NCBI GenBank assembly: GCA_028683385.1
Contig: JAQUIJ010000012.1
Span: 124,001 to 188,000, forward strand
Direction: 5' to 3'
From: Prolixibacteraceae bacterium
GTDB taxonomy: Bacteria; Bacteroidota; Bacteroidia; Bacteroidales; Prolixibacteraceae
DNA: 64,000 nt
Position numbers and translations under genes: made by a program. Shown here piece after piece: positions 1-8,630 of this stretch. Each line of letters opens with the position of its first letter. Positions within the stretch are counted from its first letter, which is position 1. A model generated the notes under the pieces. The model had not been told where the DNA came from. It ran no database searches and saw only the letters and a program-made list of their open reading frames with translations.

Positions 1-749
1 TTGCGGGTGTTGCCAACAATTGAACCGCCACGCGCCGCTACTTTTCTGTTTTCTTCCTGAGTTTTGGGCTTGTGTTGTTTCGAAATTTCAGTTGTAGTAG
101 CTTCAGCAAGCGTATTTAGCGCCAATTCGAGGTTGGTCATATTGTCCCGAAGACTCTCTTTTTTTAGGCTTTTGAGTTGTTTGTATTGTTTGGTGGTCAA
201 TCCCGACCAGCCATGAGTAATAATATCTGTTAACGTTGCATATTCCTGACCTTGTTTAACTCCACGTTGTTCCCATTCATCCGTCAACTCTTTGCGGACT
301 TCAATGCTTTTAAGTCGTTGATTGATCCAGTTGTTTGAATAGCCCTTCCGATGGTAATATTCTAGCATCCGGTCGATACCAAGTTCAGGATCATCCATTT
401 CATCCAATCGCTCACGGGCTACTTCGGCAAGCCACAGTTTGAAAGGCTCAGCATTTGGCGATGGAATGGATTGGATTAGCCTGAAAAGTTGCTCAACATC
501 AGCAACATCGGTTAATCTCATTTTACCATCCGGAGCCTGCATTTTCAAACCGTTACAATTTGTAACGGTTTGGTTGCCTTCAGCTAATAGTCTCTTTTTC
601 AGAACCCTCCAATATACTTGAGGATTCTCACTTTCAGTAAGGGCAGCTATAACATCCACAATTGAGATGAACCATTTTTCCTGTTCTTCATCCCAAAAGG
701 TGCGAACTTTTTTATCTTCAAATATCTTCAACGCTTCTTTCCGGGTCAT
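1..749 (-). CDS. BRO-N domain phage-type regulator (partial)
   Basis: The gene reads in from an ATG at 747-749 and runs off the left edge with no stop, giving about 249 residues. The N-terminus (MTRKEALKIFEDKKVRTFWD, then EEQEKWFISIVDVIAALTES) is the signature of the BRO-N fold found in phage antirepressors and in stand-alone Bacteroidota regulators. A middle part (about residues 120-190) is charged and helical, and the visible end has an HKPKTQEENRKVAARGGS stretch resembling DinD-like BRO proteins. The family binds DNA and is often autoregulated, which fits the palindrome overlapping its predicted transcription start. No other phage gene lies nearby, so this is probably a solitary accessory regulator rather than a prophage edge. 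Its full length and C-terminal domain lie outside the window. Confidence 0.75.
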   Translation of the reverse strand, partial: MTRKEALKIFEDKKVRTFWDEEQEKWFISIVDVIAALTESENPQVYWRVLKKRLLAEGNQTVTNCNGLKMQAPDGKMRLTDVADVEQLFRLIQSIPSPNAEPFKLWLAEVARERLDEMDDPELGIDRMLEYYHRKGYSNNWINQRLKSIEVRKELTDEWEQRGVKQGQEYATLTDIITHGWSGLTTKQYKQLKSLKKESLRDNMTNLELALNTLAEATTTEISKQHKPKTQEENRKVAARGGSIVGNTR

Positions 750-762
750 TTTGATTTGATTT

Positions 763-788
763 TAATCAGACTGATTATTTCAAATATA
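763..788 (-). promoter_or_regulatory. Promoter and palindromic operator of the BRO-N gene
   Basis: On the minus strand a perfect Bacteroidota -7 box TATATTTG (TAnnTTTG) lies at 788-781. Just downstream is a perfect 15 bp palindrome TAATCAGACTGATTA (763-777), covering the expected transcription start and ending 14 bp before the ATG. A -33 TTTG element is not evident. The geometry suggests a repressor site, plausibly for autoregulation. Confidence 0.6.
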
Positions 789-818
789 ACAATCTTTCAG
801 GAATTTAAGAGCGTAAAA

Positions 819-849
819 AAAAGCTGTCTGCAACAGGCAAACAGCTTTT
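819..849 (-). terminator. Terminator after tpx
   Basis: AAAAGCTGT (819-827) pairs with ACAGCTTTT (841-849). Read on the minus strand this is a hairpin flanked by a long U tract, 25 bp after the tpx stop, so it should end the dtd-to-tpx operon. Confidence 0.75.
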
Positions 850-873
850 GAGAAAAGATGTAAAGTTTACTTT

Positions 874-1374
874 CTATTTTAATGAAGCTAAAGCTGCATC
901 ATAATTGGGTTCGTCCACAATTTCAGGAACTTGCTGGGTGTAAATTACCTGATGTTTTTCGTCCAATACCACTACCGAACGAGAATGTAAATTGGCCAAC
1001 GGTCCGGTTGCAATTTCGAGTTTATAATCCTGACCAAATTTTCCAGTTGCAAAATCTGAAACAGTGATTGCATTTTCGATGCCTTCGGTACCGCAGAAAC
1101 GTGCCTGGGCAAAAGGTAAATCACGAGAAATACAAAGTACTGTTGTGTTTTCGAGGCCGGCAGCCAGTTTGTTGAACTGACGGACAGAAGCTGCGCAGGT
1201 TCCGGTATCGAGACTTGGAAAAATGTTAAGAACCAAACGTTTTCCGGCGAAATCTTTTAATGAAACTTTAGATAAATCGTTTTTAATCAATTCGAAATCG
1301 GGAGCTTTTGTTCCTTTAGCAGGCAGTTCACCTATGGTTTGAATTGCGTTTCCTTTTAATGTAATTTGTGCCAT
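874..1374 (-). CDS. tpx: Thiol peroxidase, Tpx/atypical 2-Cys peroxiredoxin
   Basis: A 166-residue protein of standard Tpx length. The peroxidatic cysteine is C60 in [14 protein letters not shown] and the resolving cysteine is C94 in [14 protein letters not shown]; both match the E. coli Tpx motifs closely. It reduces hydrogen peroxide and alkyl hydroperoxides using thioredoxin, probably in the cytoplasm since no signal peptide is present. It is the last gene of a minus-strand run dtd, mazG-like, deoC, tpx, 56 bp after deoC, and is followed by a hairpin terminator. The identification is secure; co-transcription with deoC is inferred from spacing. Confidence 0.96.
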   Translation of the reverse strand: MAQITLKGNAIQTIGELPAKGTKAPDFELIKNDLSKVSLKDFAGKRLVLNIFPSLDTGTCAASVRQFNKLAAGLENTTVLCISRDLPFAQARFCGTEGIENAITVSDFATGKFGQDYKLEIATGPLANLHSRSVVVLDEKHQVIYTQQVPEIVDEPNYDAALASLK

Positions 1375-1430
1375 AATTTTAAAAATGTATTAATTAAATT
1401 CTGGGTTTTGCTCATTAAAACAGCTTCGCC

Positions 1431-2285
1431 TTAAAAATGTTTTGCAGTTTTACCTGTAATTTTTTCGAGTAGATTATTAGCCAGGCGGCTGGCACCAATT
1501 CTGAATAATTCGGGAGTTAACCATTGATCGCCCAGTATTTCCTGAACAATAGTAAGATATAGGATGGCATCTTCAGGACTAACAATTCCCCCTGCTGGTT
1601 TAAACCCGATTTTCTGATCGGTTTCTTCGAAGTGCTGTTTGATGGCCAGGCACATCACAAAAGCAGCCTCGGGCGATGCTGCCTGTGGTAATTTTCCGGT
1701 TGAGGTTTTAATGAAATCGGCACCGGCTTTAATGGCCAAAATGGATGCCTGCCAGATTTGATCTACGTTCAGTACTCCGGATTCCAGAATAACCTTTAAA
1801 TGGGCATCGCCGATTGCTTTTTTTATGGCTGAGACTTCGCTGGTACAGGTATCGAAATGACCCTCAAGGAAAGCCCACAGCGGCAAAACAATGTCGATTT
1901 CGTTGGCTCCGGCAGAAACAGCCAACTGCGCCTCCTCAATTTTAAGTTTTGTAAATGTCATCGACGAAGGAAAACCTCCGGCAACGGCGGCAATTTTCAC
2001 ATTGGGAACTTTCAGGGAACTTTTCACGGTATGTGCCATATTTGGATAAACACAAATGGCGGCTACGTTGCTGATTCCGGGAAATGCTGCCGGAAATTGA
2101 TTCACTTTTTCGGTAAAGGCTGCAACTGAGCTAACTGTATCAGTTGAATTTAACGTAGTAAGGTCGATGAGCGAAAGCGCTTTTTCGAACATTTTCTTTG
2201 TATTGTTTTTAGCAGCAATTTCGCGGATTTCTTCCAGTTCAGATTGGATATCTTCGATGGATAATGGACAGGTTTCGATTGACAT
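1431..2285 (-). CDS. deoC: Deoxyribose-phosphate aldolase
   Basis: A 284-residue class I aldolase that cleaves 2-deoxyribose 5-phosphate to acetaldehyde and glyceraldehyde 3-phosphate in deoxynucleoside catabolism. The Schiff-base lysine is K193 in DFIKTSTGK, the second catalytic lysine is K229 in IGFKPAGGI, and the proton-relay aspartate is D131 in ANEIDIVLP. The protein is about 25 residues longer than E. coli DeoC, mainly from an N-terminal helical extension (residues 1-35), usual for the longer DeoC type. It lies between a MazG-like pyrophosphatase and tpx, so the operon mixes nucleotide salvage and housecleaning with oxidative-stress functions. Confidence 0.95.
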   Translation of the reverse strand: MSIETCPLSIEDIQSELEEIREIAAKNNTKKMFEKALSLIDLTTLNSTDTVSSVAAFTEKVNQFPAAFPGISNVAAICVYPNMAHTVKSSLKVPNVKIAAVAGGFPSSMTFTKLKIEEAQLAVSAGANEIDIVLPLWAFLEGHFDTCTSEVSAIKKAIGDAHLKVILESGVLNVDQIWQASILAIKAGADFIKTSTGKLPQAASPEAAFVMCLAIKQHFEETDQKIGFKPAGGIVSPEDAILYLTIVQEILGDQWLTPELFRIGASRLANNLLEKITGKTAKHF

Positions 2286-2327
2286 ATTTTTTAATGTTTA
2301 ATTGTTGTTTATTAAATTGTTGCGGGT

Positions 2328-2379
2328 TTCGGGAAGCGAGTTCCGAGTTTTTCTCGTAAAGCGCAACCCGTATCCCGAA
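2328..2379 (-). repeat. GC-rich hairpin between mazG-like gene and deoC
   Basis: TTCGGGA (2328-2334) pairs with TCCCGAA (2373-2379), with a smaller CGAG/CTCG pair inside. The segment is more GC-rich than its surroundings and directly follows the mazG-like stop codon. It may be an attenuating hairpin or a dispersed intergenic repeat; the sequence alone does not decide. Confidence 0.35.
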
Positions 2380-2382
2380 TCG

Positions 2383-2724
2383 TCATTTTAGTTTCTCGTT
2401 GTTTTGATGCCGGTCTTTGTCGCGGATGGTTTTTTTCTCCATGTTTTTCAGGAAAGCTTCGTTCAGATCAACGCCGGTTTGATTGGCCAGACAAATCAGA
2501 ACCCACAGCACATCGGCCATTTCGTCGGCCATGTCTTTTCCTTCGTCCGATTTTTTGAACGACTGATCTCCGTAAGTTCGTGCCATAATCCGCGCCAGTT
2601 CGCCAACTTCTTCAGTTAGAATAGCCAGATTGGTCAGCTCGCTGAAATAGCGAACACCAATGGTTTTGATCCATTGGTCAACCATTTGCTGGGCTTCGGA
2701 GAGAGTGATCTTATTGGTGGTCAT
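2383..2724 (-). CDS. MazG-like nucleotide pyrophosphohydrolase
   Basis: A 113-residue all-helical protein of the MazG/RS21-C6 superfamily. The metal-binding motifs are visible: an EExxE-type motif in ILTEEVGELARIM (about residues 36-48) and the second acidic motif in DMADEMADVLWVL (about 84-97). Such short single-domain enzymes hydrolyse canonical or damaged (d)NTPs to NMP and pyrophosphate. It sits between dtd and deoC, a quality-control and nucleotide-metabolism setting. The C-terminus is basic and hydrophilic (DKDRHQNNEKLK) and probably disordered. Substrate specificity cannot be read from sequence. Confidence 0.88.
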   Translation of the reverse strand: MTTNKITLSEAQQMVDQWIKTIGVRYFSELTNLAILTEEVGELARIMARTYGDQSFKKSDEGKDMADEMADVLWVLICLANQTGVDLNEAFLKNMEKKTIRDKDRHQNNEKLK

Positions 2725-2777
2725 AGTTGTTATTTAAGCTGTAAAGTTAACGAATAGTCATTGGTTGTCATTCAATT

Positions 2778-2814
2778 GTCATTTATTGTGAAACGCGGAA
2801 TAACAATAAATGAC
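2778..2814. repeat. Inverted repeat with flanking direct copies, dtd/mazG gap
   Basis: GTCATTTATTGT (2778-2789) and ACAATAAATGAC (2803-2814) form a perfect 12 bp stem with a 13 nt loop. Next to it ATGACTATAAAT occurs twice (2818-2829 and 2838-2849), the second copy overlapping the last codons of dtd. The hairpin could act as an intercistronic processing or attenuation structure. Confidence 0.5.
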
Positions 2815-2841
2815 CTAATGACTATAAATGACCAAAAATGA

Positions 2842-3300
2842 CTATAAATCCTTGTTTTTCGAATCCAAAATAATAGTCACCGGGCCGTCGTTCACCAGGT
2901 AGACTTGCATGTCGGCGCCGAAAATACCGGTTCCAACTTTTTTATTGCCAAGTGTTTTCTTGAAAGCATCGATCAGTTGCTCGTAAAGCGGAATCGCTGT
3001 TTCCGGTCGTGCCGCCCGGATGTATGATGGCCGGTTGCCCTTTTTGGTTGAGGCGTGCAAGGTAAACTGGCTAACCACGATAATTTTTCCGCCAATTTCC
3101 TGAACATCAAGATTCATCACACCTTCCGTATCGTTGAAAATCCGAAGCTGACAGGTTTTTTTTACCAAATATTCAATATCTTCTGCAGTATCAGCTTCTT
3201 CAATTCCGGCCAAAATCAATAGTCCGGTTTCAATTTCAGAAACAACAAATTCTTCTACTTCTACCGAAGCCGAGCTTACCCGTTGAATGACCAATCTCAT
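2842..3300 (-). CDS. dtd: D-aminoacyl-tRNA deacylase
   Basis: A 152-residue DTD1-type proofreading enzyme that hydrolyses D-amino acids (and glycine) mischarged on tRNAs. The start MRLVIQRVSSASVEV, the SQFTLHA motif (residues 77-83) and the cross-subunit Gly-Pro motif in NDGPVTI (137-143) are all present, and length is typical. It is the first gene of the minus-strand operon. A TAAGTTTG box (minus strand, 3325-3318) lies about 18 bp before the start and could be its -7 element. Confidence 0.96.
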   Translation of the reverse strand: MRLVIQRVSSASVEVEEFVVSEIETGLLILAGIEEADTAEDIEYLVKKTCQLRIFNDTEGVMNLDVQEIGGKIIVVSQFTLHASTKKGNRPSYIRAARPETAIPLYEQLIDAFKKTLGNKKVGTGIFGADMQVYLVNDGPVTIILDSKNKDL

Positions 3301-3350
3301 AAACTTACATTTTCAAGCAAACTTATAAAAAACAAATGGGACGATTAAAC

Positions 3351-3378
3351 TTTGACCGGTATATCTTGTTTAAGTTTG
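3351..3378 (+). promoter_or_regulatory. Candidate promoter of the TonB receptor gene
   Basis: TTTG at 3351-3354 and TAAGTTTG at 3371-3378 fit the Bacteroidota -33/-7 pattern (TTTG ... TAnnTTTG) with a 16 bp spacer, a little short. The expected start near 3385 leaves a leader of about 35 nt before the ATG at 3421. Confidence 0.5.
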
Positions 3379-3420
3379 CATTTCAACAATTAAACAAGAG
3401 TGATTATTTTCAAGCAAGAT

Positions 3421-5802
3421 ATGAGAAAGTGGATATTTATAAGTCTCCTTATTTTGGGTTTTGAAGCTAGCCTGTTGGCTCAGCAGGCGGTGTTGAAGGG
3501 ACGTGTGATTGAGGGCGTAAGTAACGAGCCAATGCCTTTTGTGAATGTAATTGTTACGGGAACTTCGATTGGAGCAGTGACCGATGACAATGGCAATTTT
3601 CAGATCAATGGTCTGAAACCTGGATTTGTGCGTGTTCAGGCTTCGTTTATTGGCTATCATTCTGCCCTCTCGTCGGAGATTGAAATCAGCAATGCCAAAG
3701 TGGCTTTTGTCGAAATCAGGATGGAAAAGCGGGATGCCGAAATCGAAGAAGTAACCGTGAGCGTTTCGCCATTTCGAAAAACGGAAGAAAGCCCGGTTTC
3801 TCTGAAAACCATTGGTATTGCTGAGATTGAAAAAAGTCCGGGAGCCAACCGTGATATTTCAAAGGTCATTCAGTCGTATGCCGGGGTTTTGTCGTCGCCT
3901 TCGTTTCGGAACGACATTATTATCCGTGGTGGCGGTCCGTCGGAAAGTCGGTTTTATCTTGATGGCGTTGAAGTTCCGAACATCAACCATTTTGCTACGC
4001 AGGGCGCGTCGGGTGGGGCGGTTGGAATCCTGAACGCCGACCTGATTCGCGAAGTAAATTATTATTCCGGGGCATTTCCGTCTGACCGGGGAAATGCGCT
4101 GAGTGGTGTTTTCGAGTTTGCGCAGGTCGATGGAAATGCCGATAAAATGAAATTCAAGGGAAGTTTGGGTGCTTCCGAAGTTTCTGCAACAGTTGATGGA
4201 CCTCTGAGCGATAAAACAACCTTCATTGTTTCAGCACGGCGGTCGTATCTGAAGTTGCTTTTCACGGCACTGAAGTTGCCATTTCTACCCACATTTAACG
4301 ACATGCAGTTCAAGGTCAGGACTCGTTTTGACGCTAAAAATGAGCTCACGTTTATCGGATTGGGCGCCATCGATCAGAATGAATTGAATCTGGATATTAA
4401 AAATCCTGATGATCAGCAAAAGTATATCCTGAGCCAATTGCCTACCAATAATCAGTGGAGTTACACGCTGGGCGCTGTTTACAAGCATTTCAGGGAGAAA
4501 AGTTATCAAACATTGGTTGTCAGTCGAAGCCAGCTGAATAACACCACAACCAAATATCTGGATAACAACGAAAGCTCACCGAACAACAAAATATTGGATT
4601 ATACCTCGGAGGAACTGGAGAACAAAATCAGGTTCGAAAACAACATGCGGATGGATGGTTTTAAGGCAAATCTGGGTGCGAATATTGACTTTGCGCGATA
4701 TACAAATACAACATTTCAGAAGCGCTTTTACGATGGAAACATTTTAAATGTCAATTACAACACGAAGCTTGATTTGGTAAAATACGGACTTTTTGGGCAG
4801 ATCAGTCATGAATTTTTAGCTGAGCGATTGACTCTCTCTGCCGGGTTCCGAATGGATGCGAATAACTATTCTTCAGGGATGAATAATCCATTGAAACAGT
4901 TTTCGCCCCGGATTTCAGCATCGTATTTGCTTGCACCAAAATGGAGTTTGAACCTAAATAGCGGTAGATATTTTCAGTTGCCAGCCTACACCACTTTGGG
5001 ATACCAACAAAATAACCAGTTTGTCAATAAAGATAATTTGAAATACATATCGGTCAATCATTTCATTGGAGGTCTGGAATTTAAACCAGCGACCGCAGTG
5101 CAATTTTCACTCGAAGGTTTCCTGAAAAATTACCGCGATTATCCGTTTTCGGTTAACGACCAAATTTCGCTCGCCAATAAGGGCGCCGATTATGGTGTGA
5201 TTGGCGATGAGGAAGTGACTTCCACCTCGAAAGGAAGAGCCTACGGAGCCGAGTTTCAGGCACGAATCAGCTCTACGAAGGGATACAACCTTAACTTGTC
5301 GTATACCCTGGTGCGCAGCGAGTTTCAAGACGGAAACGGCAAATACATTGTTTCAGCATGGGACAGCAAACAAATTTTAAGCCTCACCGGAAGCGCTTCG
5401 CTCAAAAAAGGATGGCAAATCGGAACACGTTTCCGGTTTGTGGGCGGATTGCCATACACACCTTTCGACCTCAACCGATCATCGCTTATTTCGGCATGGA
5501 ACCTTACCGGTGGCCCATATCTGGATTATTCGAAGTTGAATTCGAAGCGATTTGGGGTGTTTCATCAGTTGGATGTACGTGTTGACAAAGCTTATTACCT
5601 GAAAAATATGACGTTGAAGTTTTACCTCGACATTCAAAACCTGTATAATTTTCAGGCGCAATCGACCGATATTGTTGTGCGTGAAACAGATGCCAGCGGC
5701 AACTTCCTGACTACAGATAATGGAACCAGATATGTGCTTCGAAATGTAAAAAATCCGTCAGGAACAGTGCTGCCAACAATTGGGGTGCAGGTTGAATTTT
5801 AG
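3421..5802 (+). CDS. TonB-dependent receptor with carboxypeptidase-regulatory-like domain
   Basis: Starting at ATG 3421 the protein has 793 residues and an ideal signal peptide (MRKWIFISLLILGFEASLLA, then QQ); a GTG at 3400 would add seven residues and is less likely. Residues about 23-105 form a CarboxypepD_reg-like beta-sandwich (KGRVIEGVSNEPMPFVNVIV), followed by a plug domain (about 115-235, with NDIIIRGGGPSESRFYLDGV) and a C-terminal barrel ending in a terminal aromatic residue (PTIGVQVEF). Such receptors import large or chelated substrates across the outer membrane using TonB energy. There is no SusD partner, sigma factor or STN domain next to it, so it is not a classic SusCD polysaccharide transporter; the substrate is unknown. 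Confidence 0.92.
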   Translation: MRKWIFISLLILGFEASLLAQQAVLKGRVIEGVSNEPMPFVNVIVTGTSIGAVTDDNGNFQINGLKPGFVRVQASFIGYHSALSSEIEISNAKVAFVEIRMEKRDAEIEEVTVSVSPFRKTEESPVSLKTIGIAEIEKSPGANRDISKVIQSYAGVLSSPSFRNDIIIRGGGPSESRFYLDGVEVPNINHFATQGASGGAVGILNADLIREVNYYSGAFPSDRGNALSGVFEFAQVDGNADKMKFKGSLGASEVSATVDGPLSDKTTFIVSARRSYLKLLFTALKLPFLPTFNDMQFKVRTRFDAKNELTFIGLGAIDQNELNLDIKNPDDQQKYILSQLPTNNQWSYTLGAVYKHFREKSYQTLVVSRSQLNNTTTKYLDNNESSPNNKILDYTSEELENKIRFENNMRMDGFKANLGANIDFARYTNTTFQKRFYDGNILNVNYNTKLDLVKYGLFGQISHEFLAERLTLSAGFRMDANNYSSGMNNPLKQFSPRISASYLLAPKWSLNLNSGRYFQLPAYTTLGYQQNNQFVNKDNLKYISVNHFIGGLEFKPATAVQFSLEGFLKNYRDYPFSVNDQISLANKGADYGVIGDEEVTSTSKGRAYGAEFQARISSTKGYNLNLSYTLVRSEFQDGNGKYIVSAWDSKQILSLTGSASLKKGWQIGTRFRFVGGLPYTPFDLNRSSLISAWNLTGGPYLDYSKLNSKRFGVFHQLDVRVDKAYYLKNMTLKFYLDIQNLYNFQAQSTDIVVRETDASGNFLTTDNGTRYVLRNVKNPSGTVLPTIGVQVEF

Positions 5803-5880
5803 TTATGGATGATTTGATTCAGATAGAATTATTTTAGGATACAGGAAAGAAGATTTTAATAACGATATTCTAATTCAATA

Positions 5881-5909
5881 AAAAACGGAGGTGAATATGC
5901 CTCCGTTTT
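5881..5909. terminator. Bidirectional terminator between convergent genes
   Basis: AAAAACGGAGG (5881-5891) pairs with CCTCCGTTTT (5900-5909) around an 8 nt loop. A on one side and T on the other serve both the plus-strand receptor gene and the minus-strand TPR gene. Confidence 0.85.
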
Positions 5910-5915
5910 ATTGTG

Positions 5916-6701
5916 TTACTTACTTAGTTTTGGCTTAATCTTCATTGCTTTATCGTAAGAAATCTTGAATCGTACACTATCCATCTCATAGGCCTTCATA
6001 AAATTCGAATAAGCATTTTTGTAATCTTCTGCTTTAGCAAAATAATCGCCCATTGAATCGTAAGAATTAGGATTCAGCGGTTCAGCTTTGATGTAATTTT
6101 CAAAGGCTTCCTTTGCCTGATCCATTTTATTAAGTGTCATGTAATTGTATCCCATGTTATTATAAATTGTTCCTGGAAATTTGGTTAGCTTAAGCTGAGC
6201 CTGCAGAGTTTTATTTAATCCTTCATAATCCTTTGCAAATTGTTGATAGCTGCCTAACCATTGATAAGCGGCAGATGTTTTTGGATTCAGTTGAACTAGT
6301 TTTTCCCCAAATTCCGTAACATTAGCCATTGGATCATCTAATAGTTTTTTCAATGCTTTTTGCAGAAGAATTTCTGATTCAGTTAGTTTATAAGTACTTG
6401 CAAGTGCCTTGTTTGCAAACATCTTAAACTGATCCATATCTTTAAAATACAAATAATTGAATGCCAGCATTTGATTTGGTAAGATGAAGTTTGGATCAAG
6501 TTCACTAGCTTTTTTAAATAAATCGATTGATTTATTAATATCCACATCATTAAATGCTTTAATGCCTTCAATATAAAACTTCATAGCTTCTTTAGAAGTA
6601 GTAGTCATTGGAATATCATCCCATTTTGTTTCCTGTGGAATCGCAATACCCGAAACACACAGCAGGAAGAATAACAAAGCCCCTTTAATTAATGTTTTCA
6701 T
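5916..6701 (-). CDS. Exported tetratricopeptide-repeat protein
   Basis: A 261-residue protein with a Sec signal peptide (MKTLIKGALLFFLLCVSGIA) and then several TPR-like helical pairs, clearest at about residues 60-95 (DLFKKASELDPNFILPNQML) and 155-240 (three consecutive repeats with Y-NNMG-NY and Y-SMGDYF patterns). TPRs are scaffolds for protein-protein contact; no catalytic motif is visible. It is a single gene convergent with the TonB receptor. Location is periplasm or outer-membrane inner face. Role unknown. Confidence 0.85.
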   Translation of the reverse strand: MKTLIKGALLFFLLCVSGIAIPQETKWDDIPMTTTSKEAMKFYIEGIKAFNDVDINKSIDLFKKASELDPNFILPNQMLAFNYLYFKDMDQFKMFANKALASTYKLTESEILLQKALKKLLDDPMANVTEFGEKLVQLNPKTSAAYQWLGSYQQFAKDYEGLNKTLQAQLKLTKFPGTIYNNMGYNYMTLNKMDQAKEAFENYIKAEPLNPNSYDSMGDYFAKAEDYKNAYSNFMKAYEMDSVRFKISYDKAMKIKPKLSK

Positions 6702-6816
6702 GATACTTTGATTTAAGATTTATAACTAAATATATGAAATAAATAGCTGAAATGCAATACTATATGGTATTTTATGAATTCCAGATTGAAGGATAATCTA
6801 AGGTGGTCTTATTACC

Positions 6817-6847
6817 TTGGAGGTTTTGTGGTTTAAACGTACTTTTG
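6817..6847 (+). promoter_or_regulatory. Candidate promoter placed for a leaderless lplA transcript
   Basis: TTG (6817-6819), a 20 bp spacer and TACTTTTG (6840-6847) give a good Bacteroidota promoter. The -7 box ends five bases before the ATG at 6853, so the transcript could begin at or next to the start codon. Confidence 0.4.
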
Positions 6848-6852
6848 CTTTC

Positions 6853-7836
6853 ATGATCACACTTTGCATCAATCAAACCAGCCCTGATCCGTATTTTAAC
6901 CTCGCGGCTGAAGAGTATTTCCTGAAGAACTTCCGGGAAGATTTTTTTATGCTTTGGCGAAGCCAACCTTCGGTGGTGGTTGGGAAACACCAGAATGCAT
7001 TGGCGGAAATCAATCATGAGTTTGTACGGGAACATCAAATACCTGTCGCCCGGCGGCTTTCTGGTGGCGGAACCGTTTTTCACGATCCGGGTAATGTGAA
7101 TTTTACTTTTATCCGGAATGTGGCCAATATTTCTGAAGTCAACTTCAAGGTTTTTACTGTTCCGGTAATTGAGGCGTTGAAAAAGCTGGGTGTTGAGGCC
7201 TACACCACAGGTCGCAACGATTTGTTGATTGATGGCAAGAAAATCTCAGGAAATGCCGAGCATGTTCACCGAAACCGGGTTCTGCACCATGGGACTTTGT
7301 TGTTCGACAGTCGTTTGGAAGCCCTGAAAGGTGCGCTGAAAGTGGATTTGTCGAAGTTTGAAGACAAAGCGGTACAATCGAACCGCAGCGAGGTGACCAA
7401 CATTGCCAATTACCTTTCCAATCCGATTTCAGTGGAACAATTCACCGATTTTCTGTTCGGAGAAATCAGCATGAACTATACGGAATTTAGGGTTTATGAG
7501 CCGACTCCGGAAGATATTGAAGCAATACAGAAACTCTCTATCGAAAAATATCAAACCTGGGACTGGATTTTTGGTTACTCGCCACGCTACCGTTTCACTA
7601 ACTCGATGAATACAACAAATGGAGCGATTTCAGTTAGTTTAGGGGTAGAGAAAGGTTATGTTGCTGTAGCTTCAGTTTCGGGCGCTATTTCGGCTGAAAT
7701 CAGCCAAAAAATTGCAGAAGTTTTGGTTGGTTGTCGGCACGATTTTGAGGCGGTGAAAGCAGCGCTATTCGGCTTGAAAGACGAATTTCAGAAAAATGGA
7801 TTGTCGTTTGATGAGTTAATGAATGGAATGTTCTAG
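6853..7836 (+). CDS. lplA: Lipoate-protein ligase A
   Basis: From ATG 6853 the product has 327 residues; an upstream TTG at 6817 lies in the promoter region and is not preferred. The N-terminal BPL/LplA fold starts MITLCINQTSPDPYFNLAAE and contains the lipoyl-AMP loop VARRLSGGGTVFHDPGNVNF (about 70-90) and the catalytic lysine in DGKKISGNAEH (about 130-140). A C-terminal accessory domain (about 245-327) is present, as in E. coli LplA. The enzyme activates free lipoate with ATP and attaches it to lipoyl domains of 2-oxoacid dehydrogenases or GcvH in the cytoplasm. The EEP gene follows after 15 bp. Confidence 0.95.
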   Translation: MITLCINQTSPDPYFNLAAEEYFLKNFREDFFMLWRSQPSVVVGKHQNALAEINHEFVREHQIPVARRLSGGGTVFHDPGNVNFTFIRNVANISEVNFKVFTVPVIEALKKLGVEAYTTGRNDLLIDGKKISGNAEHVHRNRVLHHGTLLFDSRLEALKGALKVDLSKFEDKAVQSNRSEVTNIANYLSNPISVEQFTDFLFGEISMNYTEFRVYEPTPEDIEAIQKLSIEKYQTWDWIFGYSPRYRFTNSMNTTNGAISVSLGVEKGYVAVASVSGAISAEISQKIAEVLVGCRHDFEAVKAALFGLKDEFQKNGLSFDELMNGMF

Positions 7837-7851
7837 AAATATTATCAAAGG

Positions 7852-8568
7852 ATGAGAATAATAACATGGAACTGCAATATGGCAATCAGAAAAAAGGCTG
7901 ACTTTATTCTGACCTACAATCCAGATATCTTAATTGTTCCTGAATGTGAGCATCCAGACAAATTGAAATTCAATCCCGATATTCCTGAACCAAAAGATAT
8001 TTTATGGTTTGGAACTAATCAGAACAAAGGACTTGGCATTTTTTCATACAGTAATTTTCGTTTTAAATTACTTGACAATCACAATCCAGAATTAAAAATG
8101 ATCATTCCAATTGAGATAACCGGTGGCAATTATGATTTTACGCTTTATGCAATCTGGGCAAATAATCCGAAAGACCCTGATGGCAGCTATATTGAACAAG
8201 TTTGGAAAGCAGTTCTTTTTTATGACCGATATTTGACAAACAAGAAAACAATGTTGGTTGGCGACTTTAACAGCAATACAATTTGGGATAGAACGCACCA
8301 AGTTGGTAATCATTCAACAGTTGTAAAACGGTTAGAAGAAAAAGGGATTTATAGTTCGTACCATTTGTTTCATAATCAGATACAAGGACAAGAACAACAT
8401 CCAACTCTTTACATGTATCGTCACAAAGACAAGCCTTATCACATCGATTATTGCTTTGCATCGAAAGACCTGATAGACAAACTTCAATCAGTAGAGATCG
8501 GTGAGTATGATTTTTGGATTAAGTACAGCGATCATGTGCCTCTTATAGCTAATTTTGATCTGAATTAA
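7852..8568 (+). CDS. Endonuclease/exonuclease/phosphatase (EEP) family protein
   Basis: A 238-residue cytoplasmic protein with the EEP superfamily motifs in order: start MRIITWNCNMAIRKK (Asn of WNCN), VPECEHPD (metal-binding Glu), GDFNSNTIWD (Asp/Asn pair), YHIDYCFAS and the C-terminal SDHVPLIANF (catalytic Asp-His). These fit a metal-dependent phosphodiesterase or nuclease. No signal peptide is present. It is 15 bp downstream of lplA and probably in the same transcript, though no functional link is obvious. The substrate cannot be inferred; the family includes DNA-repair exonucleases and small-molecule phosphatases. Confidence 0.85.
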   Translation: MRIITWNCNMAIRKKADFILTYNPDILIVPECEHPDKLKFNPDIPEPKDILWFGTNQNKGLGIFSYSNFRFKLLDNHNPELKMIIPIEITGGNYDFTLYAIWANNPKDPDGSYIEQVWKAVLFYDRYLTNKKTMLVGDFNSNTIWDRTHQVGNHSTVVKRLEEKGIYSSYHLFHNQIQGQEQHPTLYMYRHKDKPYHIDYCFASKDLIDKLQSVEIGEYDFWIKYSDHVPLIANFDLN

Positions 8569-8630
8569 ATTCTCAATTTCAGATCTTATCAATCAACACT
8601 GCACATTTCAAGGTCTCATTTCCATTAAGG

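Noticed and set aside
1-749. Left edge as part of a prophage
   Set aside because: Only one BRO-N gene is visible; the next genes are conserved housekeeping genes and there is no integrase, attachment repeat or structural gene in view.
3421-5802. SusCD-type polysaccharide utilisation locus
   Set aside because: The receptor has no SusD neighbour, no glycoside hydrolase and no sensor gene nearby, and is followed by a convergent terminator.
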